Shown: positions 26,265 to 35,602, counted from the stretch's first letter. The stretch: DNA of 59,207 nucleotides from an uncultured Haliea sp. (GCA_913062625.1 CAJXWP010000011.1:1-59207); one strand, 5' to 3'. The notes: generated from the letters alone by a model not told the origin. A program made the numbers and translations.

Positions 26265-27137
26265 ATGAATAACATCAGCCCAAACAGCAGTTATACCCTC
26301 GTTGTATCCTGTCCGGACGCGGTCGGCATTGTGGCCGCGGTTTCTAGCTTCGTTGCGGAGCGTGAGGGCTCTCTGTTGGAGTCAAACCATCACACGGATG
26401 TTGAGCAGGGGTGGTTCTATATGCGCAATGTCATTGGTGCCGCATCGCTGGCGGTAAGTCTTGAGGCGTTTCGGGATGAGTTTGCGCATCTCGCAAAGAC
26501 GTTTGGGATGAAGTGGCACGTCAGTGATAATGATGAGCTGCAGCGCGTGGTGATCCTCGTGAGCCAAGCTTCCCACTGCCTCGCCGATATTCTCCATCGC
26601 TGGGAGAGTGGCGAACTGCCCTGCCAGATTCCCTGTGTTATTTCCAACCATGAGAATTTGCGCAGTATGGTGGAGTGGTACGGCATCCCGTTTCACTATG
26701 TCCCTGTGCCGCAGGTAGACAAGGCTTCCGCTTTTGCTGCCGTGACGGAAATTATTACCCAATACCAAGCTGATACGGTGGTTCTGGCTCGCTATATGCA
26801 GATCGTCCCGTCCACGTTATGCGAGCAGTTTGCGGGCCGACTGATTAACATTCACCATAGCTTTTTGCCTTCCTTTATTGGTGCAAATCCCTACCAGAAA
26901 GCCTACGAACGTGGCGTTAAATTGATTGGAGCTACCTGTCACTATGTGACCGAAGATCTTGATGAGGGGCCGATTATTGAGCAGGATGTGATCAGAGTGA
27001 ATCACAGCTGTGACAAGGATGACATGGTAAGGCTGGGTCGCGACGCAGAGCAGTCCGTTCTGTCCCGGGGGTTGCGTTACCACCTAGAAGACAGAGTGAT
27101 TGTGCGAGGGAATAAGACAATCGTATTCTCTTCCTAA
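26265..27137 (+). CDS. purU: formyltetrahydrofolate deformylase
   Basis: PurU hydrolyses 10-formyl-THF to formate and THF, balancing one-carbon units and feeding PurT. The 290 residues comprise an N-terminal ACT-like domain (about 11-90, LVVSCPDAVGIVAAVSSFVAE) and a formyltransferase-fold hydrolase domain with SNHENL (128-132). The catalytic Asn195 and His197 lie in INIHHSFLPSF, ARYMQI at 175-180, and Asp241 in GPIIEQD. Length and all motifs are those of E. coli PurU (280). It converges with the DUF3014 gene. Confidence 0.96.
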   Translation: MNNISPNSSYTLVVSCPDAVGIVAAVSSFVAEREGSLLESNHHTDVEQGWFYMRNVIGAASLAVSLEAFRDEFAHLAKTFGMKWHVSDNDELQRVVILVSQASHCLADILHRWESGELPCQIPCVISNHENLRSMVEWYGIPFHYVPVPQVDKASAFAAVTEIITQYQADTVVLARYMQIVPSTLCEQFAGRLINIHHSFLPSFIGANPYQKAYERGVKLIGATCHYVTEDLDEGPIIEQDVIRVNHSCDKDDMVRLGRDAEQSVLSRGLRYHLEDRVIVRGNKTIVFSS

Positions 27138-27157
27138 CGCTCGATAATGGCCCTAAC

Positions 27158-28051
27158 TCACTGCGCTAGCAAGCCTTCGCGCAGAGCGCGAGCCTGCCGT
27201 TTAATACGGCTGACATTATCGGGCCCCATGCGCAGCAGCTGCTTTTGCACGGCGGGTAAGTTTTCTAACGTGGGATCGGCAAATAGATACACAACGGACT
27301 TTGGTTGCAGCGCAATCGGTTCTCTTATTTCCGGCGTTGCCAACACCTGATCCAGCGCACGAATGATGGTATTGTCGAAGTCTTGCGGGTCGAGCCCGAG
27401 ATACTGAAAGGCTTGTTCGTACATCGGACGCAAGGCGTAAAACGCGTTTACCAGCTGTGTGCTGTCAATGGCTGTCAGGGTGTCCGTATAGCTGTCATAG
27501 CGCTGATAGCTGGAATCGCTTATATAGATTACCTCGCCCTCCTTCACTACGCTAAAGGCCTGCTTGGGCGGGTCACCTGGCAATAATTTGCGCAGCATAA
27601 CCCCTCGTCCCATTCCGTCGATGAAGGCTGCGCTTACGTTTATTGGGTGCTCGTTGTTCATGAGCTTGCTCATGATCGCATCGGTCCCGGTGGCGGCTAA
27701 TTCTTGGCGTAGCATGCTATCACCGTCCATGGGGTTAACGAGTGAAACCTCCGTCAGTTCGATCTGATTGCGACCAGTCTGGGCTGGTGGGGCGGTGCTG
27801 TCTGCGTCTGCTAATAAAGTCACAAGGCCAGGCTGCCTAGGGATGTCTGGAGTCACGGGCAGGTCGGGCTCGATTATCGCGGTTGCAATGGGCGGCACCG
27901 AGGCAACACTCGGTCTCGATTTTTTCTCCTCTGATTGGAACCAGTAAAATATTAGCCCTGCGATGACGGCCAGTGCAAAAAACAACGTGAGGAAGGGAAA
28001 TCTATTCGGTTTCGACGCCAGTCTCAAATGCTCGTCAGGATCTGCTTTCAT
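27158..28051 (-). CDS. DUF3014 inner-membrane protein
   Basis: This 297-residue protein has one N-terminal membrane helix (about 19-37, FLTLFFALAVIAGLIFYW), then a Pro/Ser-rich linker and a DUF3014 domain (INVSAAFIDGMGRGVMLRKLLP, YQRYDSYTDTLTAIDSTQLVNAFYALRPMYEQAFQYLG, PEIREPIALQPKSVVYLFADP). The function is unknown. ATG 28051 is preceded by GAGGAG at ideal spacing; the frame extends further upstream without a better start. The domain faces the periplasm. Confidence 0.9.
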   Translation of the reverse strand: MKADPDEHLRLASKPNRFPFLTLFFALAVIAGLIFYWFQSEEKKSRPSVASVPPIATAIIEPDLPVTPDIPRQPGLVTLLADADSTAPPAQTGRNQIELTEVSLVNPMDGDSMLRQELAATGTDAIMSKLMNNEHPINVSAAFIDGMGRGVMLRKLLPGDPPKQAFSVVKEGEVIYISDSSYQRYDSYTDTLTAIDSTQLVNAFYALRPMYEQAFQYLGLDPQDFDNTIIRALDQVLATPEIREPIALQPKSVVYLFADPTLENLPAVQKQLLRMGPDNVSRIKRQARALREGLLAQ

Positions 28052-28121
28052 AGGTTGTACTCCTCTAATATTCCTTAACACTAAGCAGTAGCGCGCAAGA
28101 GTAGGCTGTCGAACACAGGAT

Positions 28122-28139
28122 ACGCTAAGTAAAGTTCGC
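28122..28139. repeat. 18-base exact repeat, copy 2 (intergenic)
   Basis: This is the second copy of ACGCTAAGTAAAGTTCGC (first at 23309-23326). It lies in the divergent region between DUF3014 and the FrnE-like gene, directly before a strong hairpin. The pair may mark a short dispersed repeat. Confidence 0.6.
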
Positions 28140-28147
28140 GAGCTAGC

Positions 28148-28178
28148 CATTGGCTCGCCAAGAGGTGGCGAGCCAATG
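28148..28178. repeat. perfect 13-base-pair inverted repeat in a divergent intergenic region
   Basis: CATTGGCTCGCCA (28148-28160) and TGGCGAGCCAATG (28166-28178) pair without mismatch around AGAGG. No T run follows on either strand and the flanking genes diverge, so a terminator is not expected. A REP-like extragenic palindrome or a regulatory hairpin is more likely. Confidence 0.6.
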
Positions 28179-28323
28179 CCAGGCTTGCGTTTCACCGTGA
28201 ACGCAGGAAAAAAGAAACGCTATCGATAATGTCGCAGCCCCGGTGCTCTGCGCCTAGCCTAGAGTCGCATTTGGGAATATTTGACTCTATGATAGGGCCG
28301 GCAAACACTGTGTGGGAGAAATT

Positions 28324-28989
28324 ATGCAGCAACAGCTTCAAATCCAATCGCTACACGTTGATATTGTTTCAGACGTGGTCTGTCCCTGGTGCATCATCGG
28401 TTATAAGCAGTTGATGTTGGCGCTGTCATCAATGCCTGGACAGTTTGACGTGGTCATTCACTGGCACCCGTTCGAGCTTAATCCACAGCTGCCGGAGGAA
28501 GGACAGAACCTGCGCGAGCACTTGGCGCAGAAATATAATCGCTCTCCCGAACAAAGCCAGAAAGCGCGAACACGACTTTCAGTGCTGGGTGATTCTCTTG
28601 GTTTTACCTTTGATTACTTCGAGGGCATGCGCATGGTCAATACTTTTCGCGCGCACCAATTGTTGCACTGGGCCGGTGAGCAGGGCCGTCAGACAGAATT
28701 GAAGTTGGCCCTGTTTGAAGCTTTTTTTACCCGCAGGGAAGATGTCAATGCTCCCGGTGTGCTGGCCGCAGTGGCCGCTAGGGTAGGTTTAGATTGTGCA
28801 GAGGCAAGCCTGCTCTTGTCTGACCAGCGCTATGCGGGTGAGGTTCGCGCTCAGCAGCGGCATTGGTTGGAGCAGGATGTGCATGCTGTGCCAACATTTG
28901 TCTTCCAGGGTCAGTATATTGTCCCGGGAGCACAAGAGGCAGAGTCCTTTGTTCGGTTGCTGAAGAAGATTCACGCGAGGGCCGCCTAA
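28324..28989 (+). CDS. DsbA-family oxidoreductase (FrnE-like)
   Basis: This 221-residue thioredoxin-fold protein has an inserted helical domain and no signal peptide, so it is cytosolic. The redox motif Cys20-Pro-Trp-Cys23 lies in SDVVCPWCIIGYK. HPFELNPQLPEEG, TFRAHQLLHWA and the cis-Pro segment VPTFVFQGQYIVPGAQ are as in FrnE/polyketide-biosynthesis DsbA proteins. GTGGGAGAA directly precedes ATG 28324, so that start is better than GTG 28312. Members act in disulfide isomerisation or oxidative stress. Confidence 0.92.
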   Translation: MQQQLQIQSLHVDIVSDVVCPWCIIGYKQLMLALSSMPGQFDVVIHWHPFELNPQLPEEGQNLREHLAQKYNRSPEQSQKARTRLSVLGDSLGFTFDYFEGMRMVNTFRAHQLLHWAGEQGRQTELKLALFEAFFTRREDVNAPGVLAAVAARVGLDCAEASLLLSDQRYAGEVRAQQRHWLEQDVHAVPTFVFQGQYIVPGAQEAESFVRLLKKIHARAA

Positions 28990-29291
28990 GGCGTTTACCC
29001 TCGAAGGCCTGACTAAGATCTATCGATTGCGAACATCGACATGAGAATTATTTACCGCCATCAGTTGCTACCCATGTCGCGCGGTTGGGGTATTGAGCAC
29101 AGTGCGCTCAATCTACTGTAGTCTCGGACCGCTGCAGTTGCCGGGCGTTAGACGCGGGGCCGCACTGTGATAACGTTCGAATGGTATTATTCTCCTTTAG
29201 AGTGCTTGGATAGTCCTATGCGGTAATTTACATTCTCGGCCGCGCTAGTTAGAGTTGCACCCGTTTACGCGAGCAGCAATGCTATACTTGG
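28990..29291. other. intergenic stretch before the retropepsin operon
   Basis: This 302-base stretch has no credible gene. A TATACT hexamer at 29283-29288 lies only 3 bases before the downstream start codon and has no well-spaced -35, so I do not call a promoter. Confidence 0.4.
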
Positions 29292-30065
29292 ATGCATATG
29301 ACCAATTGCAATATCCCCCTCTTCATTGCGTCTATCGCGCTTCTTCTTTTAATAGGGGGTTGCGAGGCCATTCCGGTGACCGCGAAGGTTGAGGATTCCC
29401 GCCTCGACCAGCTCGTCTCCAGCATGGATCAAACCTTGGCAAATCAGGCGACGGTCAGTACACAGTTGCAGGAGCAGCGCCGACAGCTGGAGCTCCAGCA
29501 AGAACATTTGGCGGTAATGAGCCAAGATATTGACGAGGCGTTTAGGGGGTTTGTCGAAGATAATTGCCCTAGGGCTGAGGCCTGTCCTACGCCACTCAAT
29601 GTATCCGGCAAGATGCGAGTGGGCGCGCTGGAGACGATCTGGCTGCCTGATCTCGATTTGGCTCTCATAGCGCGAATTGATACGGGCGCTAAAACTTCTT
29701 CTATCGACGCCAGCGATATTCAACTATTTGAACGCGATGGTAAGCGATGGGTGCGCTTTCAGATTTTTGATCCTATATCAGACGAATGGGTGTCCTTGGA
29801 GCGCAGGCTCAAACGCACAGTGGGTATTGTTCAGTCGGGTACACAGAAGTCGAAAAGTCGTCCGGTGATAAAAATGAGCGTTTTAATTGGAGGCCATGAA
29901 CAGATTGCGGAGTTTAGTCTGAGCGGTCGTAGCCATAGGGATTATCAAGCGGTAATAGGCCGCAGTATTCTCAAAGACGTAATGATAGTGGATGTGAGCA
30001 GGAAAAATATTGCGCCCTACATTCGTTCTGAGAACTCATCTGCTAGCAAAGATAAAGAACAGTGA
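29292..30065 (+). CDS. lipoprotein retropepsin-like protease (COG4067, annotated ATP-dependent zinc protease)
   Basis: This is 257 residues (Met at 29298 also possible). The signal peptide ends LLLLIGGC (Cys24), so it is a lipoprotein. Residues 35-85 form a coiled coil. Residues about 107-245 are the COG4067 domain, an aspartic-protease-like fold with Asp130-Thr-Gly in ARIDTGAKTSSID, followed by KSRPVIKMSVLIGG and YQAVIGRSIL. Databases often call it an ATP-dependent zinc protease, but the motif is retropepsin-like. It overlaps the next gene by GTGA and begins a conserved trio with a 7TM transglutaminase-like protein and a glutamate-ligase-like ATP-grasp protein. Confidence 0.88.
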   Translation: MHMTNCNIPLFIASIALLLLIGGCEAIPVTAKVEDSRLDQLVSSMDQTLANQATVSTQLQEQRRQLELQQEHLAVMSQDIDEAFRGFVEDNCPRAEACPTPLNVSGKMRVGALETIWLPDLDLALIARIDTGAKTSSIDASDIQLFERDGKRWVRFQIFDPISDEWVSLERRLKRTVGIVQSGTQKSKSRPVIKMSVLIGGHEQIAEFSLSGRSHRDYQAVIGRSILKDVMIVDVSRKNIAPYIRSENSSASKDKEQ

Positions 30066-31579
30066 ATCAGAAGTGGACGTTCCACCTGATACTTATCCTG
30101 ATGGCGATGATTGGGATAGGAACCGCAGTGATGCGTCACCTGTCAGCTGGAACGCCGTTTTTGCCAGGCCAGGAGAAGTCCGTTTGGCTGGTTGAAGCGC
30201 GTGTCGACTTTGATGTTACAGAAGGCCCCGTTAGTGCCAGTCTCGGTTTGCCTGACGCTCATCCGCCTGGTTTTGAACTCTTCGAAGAGCAGGCCGCCTC
30301 ACCCGGATATGGTTTTACCGTTTTAGGGAAAGGTGATAATCGGCGTGCGGAGTGGACCAAGCGCGAGGCAGAGGGGCAGCAGTCACTGTATTACAGTGCC
30401 CAGTTGGTTGAATCAGATAGCGATGGCGCCAGCGCATCTATCGTTGTATTCCCACCAAAGGAGTACAACAATTATTGGGAGGATGCGCAGGAGCTAGCGG
30501 CCCAAGAAGTGCTTGGTCTTGCGCGGGAAAAGTCCAGTTCTCCTTTGAGTCTAACGCGTGAGCTGATTAAGTTGCTCAATAGCCCCTCGTCCCAAAATGC
30601 GGGCCTGTTGCGGTCAGACACTTTGGGCCAGGCGGAGCTGTTGATACACTTTCTCCATCGTGCCGACATTCCTGCTCGGTATGTGATGGGACTTTATTTG
30701 GAGGACGCCCGACGTCGACAGCTATTGACGCCGATGGTTGAGATTTACACCAAGCAAGAGTGGCTGCTGGTCAATCCTAAAACGGGCGATGTCGGCGTGC
30801 CACCAAACTTGCTGCTTTGGCACCGTGGCGGTGTTTCCGTGCTGGATGTGTCTGGTGGCAAGAACTCACGCGTTCATTTTTCAATGATTCGACAAACTGT
30901 GCCTGCTGCACAATTGGCCCAAGTCACTAAGAGCGATAGTGTTTTTTCACGACTCGGCGTGCAGCGTTTACCGATCGAAGAACAGAGCATGTTTAAGTTG
31001 TTGCTGTTGCTGCCGCTGGGTGCAGCGGTAGTGGTGTTTATGCGGGTGATTATTGGTTTGAAAACATCCGGTACTTTTATGCCGGTACTGATCGCGCTGG
31101 CTTTTTTGCAAACGTCTTTAGTCGAGGGCCTAATCAGCTTTGTGCTGGTCGTTGCCGCTGGTTTAGCGTTACGCGGCTATCTCAGCCGGCTAAATCTTCT
31201 ATTAGTGTCTCGTATTGCCGCACTGATTGTATTGGTGATATTCATGATTTCGGCTTTCAGTATCATCGGTTATCAGCTTGGCTATAGTGCTGGTATGACG
31301 ATTACTTTCTTCCCCATGATCATCATTGCTTGGACGATCGAACGGATGTCTATTCTGTGGGAAGAAGATGGCCCAAGCGAGGTCATGAGCCAGGGTGGAG
31401 GTAGTTTGTTGGTGGCGGTGATCGCTTATCTTTTGATGCAGATGCCACTCTTTGTCCACCTCACGTTTAATTTTCCAGAGCTCAACCTAGTGTTGTTGGC
31501 GTCTATTTTGGCAATGGGCCAATACACCGGCTACAAACTGTCCGAGCTGTGGCGCTTTAGAGCGATGGATGATTTCTGA
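30062..31579 (+). CDS. inactive transglutaminase-like protein fused to seven membrane helices
   Basis: This 505-residue protein has an N-terminal membrane helix (about 5-22) and a periplasmic transglutaminase-like domain (about 150-260, with LIHFLHRADIPARYVMGLYLED and NPKTGDVG). The expected catalytic Cys is absent: the segment reads LGQAELLIHFLHRA, hence inactive. Then come six or seven membrane helices from about 315 to 495 (LLLLLPLGAAVVVFMRVIIGL onward). It starts with GTG inside the stop of the protease gene and its TGA overlaps the next ATG (TGATG), so the three genes are tightly coupled. The domain probably binds a peptide or peptidoglycan-like ligand outside the inner membrane. Confidence 0.9.
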   Translation: MNQKWTFHLILILMAMIGIGTAVMRHLSAGTPFLPGQEKSVWLVEARVDFDVTEGPVSASLGLPDAHPPGFELFEEQAASPGYGFTVLGKGDNRRAEWTKREAEGQQSLYYSAQLVESDSDGASASIVVFPPKEYNNYWEDAQELAAQEVLGLAREKSSSPLSLTRELIKLLNSPSSQNAGLLRSDTLGQAELLIHFLHRADIPARYVMGLYLEDARRRQLLTPMVEIYTKQEWLLVNPKTGDVGVPPNLLLWHRGGVSVLDVSGGKNSRVHFSMIRQTVPAAQLAQVTKSDSVFSRLGVQRLPIEEQSMFKLLLLLPLGAAVVVFMRVIIGLKTSGTFMPVLIALAFLQTSLVEGLISFVLVVAAGLALRGYLSRLNLLLVSRIAALIVLVIFMISAFSIIGYQLGYSAGMTITFFPMIIIAWTIERMSILWEEDGPSEVMSQGGGSLLVAVIAYLLMQMPLFVHLTFNFPELNLVLLASILAMGQYTGYKLSELWRFRAMDDF

Positions 31580-32565
31580 TGAGTAAACCATGGGTCTCGA
31601 TCAGACGTTTGAGAGAGTTTGGTATGTTGGGGATGAATTGCCGCAACGTCGACTTCATTAACCGCTATAACCAACGCAAATACTTTCCTCTGGTCGACAA
31701 TAAACTCAAAACTAAACTGTTAGCGCAGGAGCATGCCGTACCCACGCCGGGGCTGAAGTTTGTGGTCCGTGAGCAGCATGAGATCCGCAAGATTGAGCGA
31801 CAGCTTGCGGACCTTGACAGCTTTGCGCTCAAGCCGGCAAAAGGTTCGGGAGGGAAAGGGATCTTGGTCGTGACCGGCCGTCAGGGAGATCATTTTGTGC
31901 GAAGCTCAGGCGCGTTGATTGAGATTACGGATATTCGGCGTCACATGAGCAACATTCTCGCGGGCCTGTACTCTCTGGCAGGCTCGGCCGATGTGGCGAT
32001 CGTTGAGGACCTTATTGCCTTTGACGACTGTTTTACGGGGTATTCCTACGAGGGTGTGCCAGATATTCGGATCATTGTTTTTCGCGGTTATCCGGTGATG
32101 GCTATGCTGCGCCTCGCCACTGCCGCCTCCGACGGTAAAGCCAATCTGCATCAGGGCGCCGTGGGTGTCGGGCTGGCACTCGATTCAGGCCGCTGCCTAA
32201 AGGCCGTGCAGTTCGGTAGGCCGATCAAGTTGCACCCCGATACAGGGCGCCCACTAAGTGATATCCGGATATCCGGATGGCGTGAGATTCTGCTATTGGC
32301 ATCACAGTGCTATGACATGACGAGCTTGGGCTATATCGGCACTGATATTGTGTTGGATAAGTTTGCAGGGCCGCAGTTGCTGGAGCTGAACGCCCGGCCG
32401 GGCTTGGCTATCCAGATCACGAATGGTCGCGGTCTATTACCTCGTCTGCGTCATATTGAGCATATGGCCGTGAATCGGCGCTTTCGCGCCGAACAGCGTG
32501 TGGAGTATTCTATGCGTCAGTTTGCTCAGGACCAGTCTCCGGCACAGAACGTCGATGCGCGATAG
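31579..32565 (+). CDS. alpha-L-glutamate ligase-like ATP-grasp protein
   Basis: This 328-residue RimK-related ATP-grasp enzyme is cytosolic. ATP-binding residues appear in ALKPAKGSGGKGILVV, DIRIIVFRGYPVMAMLRLA and the Mg site LELNARPGLAIQITNGRG. RimK-type enzymes attach glutamate through an amide bond to a protein or small peptide; the acceptor here is unknown. It is the third gene of the overlapping trio, which suggests that it makes or adds an amide-linked tag sensed or cleaved by the other two (inference). Confidence 0.9.
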   Translation: MSKPWVSIRRLREFGMLGMNCRNVDFINRYNQRKYFPLVDNKLKTKLLAQEHAVPTPGLKFVVREQHEIRKIERQLADLDSFALKPAKGSGGKGILVVTGRQGDHFVRSSGALIEITDIRRHMSNILAGLYSLAGSADVAIVEDLIAFDDCFTGYSYEGVPDIRIIVFRGYPVMAMLRLATAASDGKANLHQGAVGVGLALDSGRCLKAVQFGRPIKLHPDTGRPLSDIRISGWREILLLASQCYDMTSLGYIGTDIVLDKFAGPQLLELNARPGLAIQITNGRGLLPRLRHIEHMAVNRRFRAEQRVEYSMRQFAQDQSPAQNVDAR

Positions 32566-32568
32566 GTA

Positions 32569-33504
32569 ATGCAATCCCCCGTTGAGCCAGTATTGACCTC
32601 GCGAAAAGACATGGCCCGTCTGATGCGTTTGGCGACCTACGCCTCTATAGCCGTTGCCATCATTCTGATTTTTGGCAAAACGATGGCTTGGGCGCTCACC
32701 GATTCGGTGAGCCTGCTGGCTACCCTCATTGATTCTGTTCTGGATGGACTGGCCTCGCTGATTAACCTATTTGCTGTGCGACACGCGATCACTCCGGCTG
32801 ATAAAGAACACCGGTTTGGTCATGGCAAGGCAGAGGCGCTAGCGGGGCTGGCGCAGGCCGCATTTATTGCTGGATCCGCAGGCTTTTTGTTGCTGGAATC
32901 GAGCCGGCGCCTAATTGATCCTGTGCCATTGGAATCTTATGGTCTGGGTTTAGTAGTAATGATTATTTCTATCATCCTTACGTTGACGCTTATGGCCTTT
33001 CAGCGGCACGTGATTCGTAAGACGGGTTCCACCGCGATCAAGGCAGATGCGCTCCATTACCGTACGGATTTTCTAGTGAACGTCTCTGTTATTATCGCAC
33101 TCGTACTTGCCGTTGAGGGCTGGGGGGGATTTGACGCTTTGTTTGCCATAGGTATTGCATTTTATATCCTCTATAGCTCCTGGGGGATTGTGCGCCAGTC
33201 CCTTGATGACCTCATGGATAGGGAGCTCTCTGTTGCAGAACGCGACGCCATCATTAGTATTGCAATCGCGCATTCAAAAGTGCAGGGATTACATGACTTG
33301 AGGACTCGGCGATCGGGCATAGCCACCTTTGTTCAGTTGCATCTCGAAGTGGACGACGAGCTGACGTTATTGGAAGCTCATAAAATCTCTGACGAGGTTG
33401 AGTTGAGTCTGCAGAAGGCTTACCCCGCCGCTGAAATCATTATTCACCTTGACCCGATCTCTGTGGTGCCCTTTGAGCCGGTGCCTGAATTTCTTAAGAC
33501 ATAG
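32569..33504 (+). CDS. cation diffusion facilitator (FieF-type Zn/Fe efflux)
   Basis: This 311-residue inner-membrane antiporter exports divalent cations using proton motive force. It has six membrane helices. The metal site pairs are Asp55-xxx-Asp59 in TM2 (LIDSVLDGLAS) and His163-xxx-Asp167 in TM5 (LHYRTDFLVN), the DxxxD/HxxxD set of Zn/Fe-type FieF proteins. HRFGHGKAEAL in the TM2-TM3 loop and a cytosolic C-terminal domain (VQGLHDLRTRRSG, VQLHLEVDDELTLLEAHKISDEVE) complete it. It starts 3 bases after the ATP-grasp stop, so it may be co-transcribed with that trio. The metal TonB receptor lies convergent 22 bases downstream. Confidence 0.93.
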   Translation: MQSPVEPVLTSRKDMARLMRLATYASIAVAIILIFGKTMAWALTDSVSLLATLIDSVLDGLASLINLFAVRHAITPADKEHRFGHGKAEALAGLAQAAFIAGSAGFLLLESSRRLIDPVPLESYGLGLVVMIISIILTLTLMAFQRHVIRKTGSTAIKADALHYRTDFLVNVSVIIALVLAVEGWGGFDALFAIGIAFYILYSSWGIVRQSLDDLMDRELSVAERDAIISIAIAHSKVQGLHDLRTRRSGIATFVQLHLEVDDELTLLEAHKISDEVELSLQKAYPAAEIIIHLDPISVVPFEPVPEFLKT

Positions 33505-33526
33505 GCTCTAACGCAGCCGATACGCT

Positions 33527-35602
33527 TTAAAACGTGTAAATCACACGTGCAAAAAGGTTAGTGCCGTAACTCGGCAGGGGCGCGCCGAGCGCAATGTCGG
33601 AATTGATCGCTTGATTATAACCACCCAGATGATCTTCGTAGTGCTCGTCGAGTACATTGTCGACACCTGCGGCCAGTTGGAGGTTGCTAGTGGCATACCA
33701 GGTGGCATTGAGGTTGATCAGCCCATAGCTGGATGATTCTCGCTCATCATTGACCGCGCTGACATCGTCCTGCTTCGCGTAACCTACCGTCTCAAAGGTC
33801 GCAGTCCATGCTGGGGCAGTGTAGGTGAGTCGGACGGTGGCGTTGGGTGCGGCTATTCGATACAAGTTGTCGTCACTGGAGTCATCGCGCTTGCCCCGCA
33901 CATAGTTTACTAGTCCCGACAGAGACCAGCGCGGGTTTAGTTGCCAGGCCCAGTCCATATCAAAGCCGTATAGCTGAGCGTCTACATTAGAAAATTGCAG
34001 TGGATCTGGGTTGTTGGTGCCGTTCTGTCTGTTCATCATTCGAACAAAGGCGATGGCTGCGGTATCCTCGCTAGTCGTTCCTTGAATATAATCTTTGACC
34101 TTGCTATAAAAAATGCGCGGCGCAAGGGTTAGGGTGCTGTTGCTGTAGTTGAGCCCTGACTCAATCTGTCGGGATACTTCGGGGTTCAGAGCAATGGTTC
34201 CAGTATAGGTATAGCCGTCTGCCAGTCCCGCCGTCGCTTGCAGCGGCAGCCACAAGTAGCGTTCCTGATAACTCGGAGAGCGGTTCTTTTGCGCCACTCC
34301 AAGGTACCAATTGATATTGTCAGTGGTCCTGAACCAGGCTTTTGCTGCGAGATCTAGGTTGTTGTCGACTTGTCTGCGTTTAGAGTTATTGAAGCTATCA
34401 CGCAGGGACGCTGCGGCGGGCATCATTATTGCAGGTGTGGCATTGACTTTATCCGCATCCATCTCTACGCGATTGAAGCGTATGCCTAGCTCTCCGCTCC
34501 AATGGGCGTTGAAATCCTCCTTGCGTTCTAGGAACACGCCGAGGATCTCCCGCCTGGCATGGTTAAAGTTTTCGACAAAGAACATTGGGTTGTTCGGGTT
34601 ATCAATGTCTGAATTGTGTTTTGCGCTAAAACCGTCGAATCCAAACGTTGATGAGCCCGTATTATCGAATACGGTCGTGATGAATTTAAACCCCATATTG
34701 TCACTGGAAGCGCTGTTGCGTCTCCACTGGCTGGCCTTGGGTGCCTCGCGGAGTAAATAGTTTGTCATGGTGTGGTCGAGGTCGCTGCCGAACAGCGAAA
34801 CCGTTACGTTCAGCACTTCACTTCGATCAAAGTTGTAGCGCAAGCTGTATAAATCGCCTTTTATTGTTTCTATATCCATTGGCAGTGCTGGAGTGCCGCT
34901 ATCGCCGGTGTCGTTATAGCCATAGTCCAGCTGTACGGTGTGATTGCCGGTGCGAAAGCCGTAGCCTAAGTCGTAACGTTGGCGCTCGTATTCGGTGGGT
35001 CTAATTTTGCCATCCGGAAATTCGGCATCGTCACCATTTTCTGTCATGGCGGCGACTCTCACTCTATTGCGGTTGTTGCTGGCATAGACCGCTGACTCAA
35101 CGTGATAGGAATCGTTCACAGATTGGGCATTACCGATCAGTCTGCCCCCCAGCTCGAAGTTTTCTCCGGCGCCAAATTCACCCTGTGTCGATTTGACGTC
35201 GATGGCCCCGCCGATAGACTCCGCGGCAACACTAACGGGGACGATACCACGGTAGATTTTAAGCGACTCCAATTGGCCACCTACCGCATAAGACAGTGGC
35301 GGATCCATCCAATTGGGACCTGAAGGGGCAAGTTGAGTCCCATCCATGGACATGGCTATCCGTGAGCCATACATACCACGGTACTGGGGAATTCCTGTGA
35401 GCGGCCCATTGCTGTTGACGTTGGCGCCCGGCGCCCTCTTCAACAACTGTGCCAAATCTGAGGAAATCAGCAGTTCATCGGCGACATCGATGGTGCGCGT
35501 ATCCTGGCTGGCTGTGACCACTAACTCTTCTAGATGGTCGGCTTGCACTGGCAATGTGCATACCAGCATGACCATGATCACAGGATAGGGCTTTATTCGC
35601 AT
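33527..35602 (-). CDS. TonB-dependent outer-membrane receptor, metal (copper/zinc) type
   Basis: This 691-residue receptor has a signal peptide (VIMVMLVCTLPVQA/DH) and a TonB-box-like HLEELVVTA. The plug has LLKRAPGANVNSNGPLTGIPQYRGMYGSRIAMSMDGTQL and the MDPP segment also found in OprC/NosA-type copper receptors. A beta barrel ending in RVIYTF follows. GGAG precedes ATG 35602. The metal preference is inferred from the MDPP resemblance and from the convergent FieF-type exporter; it is not proven. It is divergent from the next TonB receptor at 35906. Confidence 0.88.
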   Translation of the reverse strand: MRIKPYPVIMVMLVCTLPVQADHLEELVVTASQDTRTIDVADELLISSDLAQLLKRAPGANVNSNGPLTGIPQYRGMYGSRIAMSMDGTQLAPSGPNWMDPPLSYAVGGQLESLKIYRGIVPVSVAAESIGGAIDVKSTQGEFGAGENFELGGRLIGNAQSVNDSYHVESAVYASNNRNRVRVAAMTENGDDAEFPDGKIRPTEYERQRYDLGYGFRTGNHTVQLDYGYNDTGDSGTPALPMDIETIKGDLYSLRYNFDRSEVLNVTVSLFGSDLDHTMTNYLLREAPKASQWRRNSASSDNMGFKFITTVFDNTGSSTFGFDGFSAKHNSDIDNPNNPMFFVENFNHARREILGVFLERKEDFNAHWSGELGIRFNRVEMDADKVNATPAIMMPAAASLRDSFNNSKRRQVDNNLDLAAKAWFRTTDNINWYLGVAQKNRSPSYQERYLWLPLQATAGLADGYTYTGTIALNPEVSRQIESGLNYSNSTLTLAPRIFYSKVKDYIQGTTSEDTAAIAFVRMMNRQNGTNNPDPLQFSNVDAQLYGFDMDWAWQLNPRWSLSGLVNYVRGKRDDSSDDNLYRIAAPNATVRLTYTAPAWTATFETVGYAKQDDVSAVNDERESSSYGLINLNATWYATSNLQLAAGVDNVLDEHYEDHLGGYNQAINSDIALGAPLPSYGTNLFARVIYTF

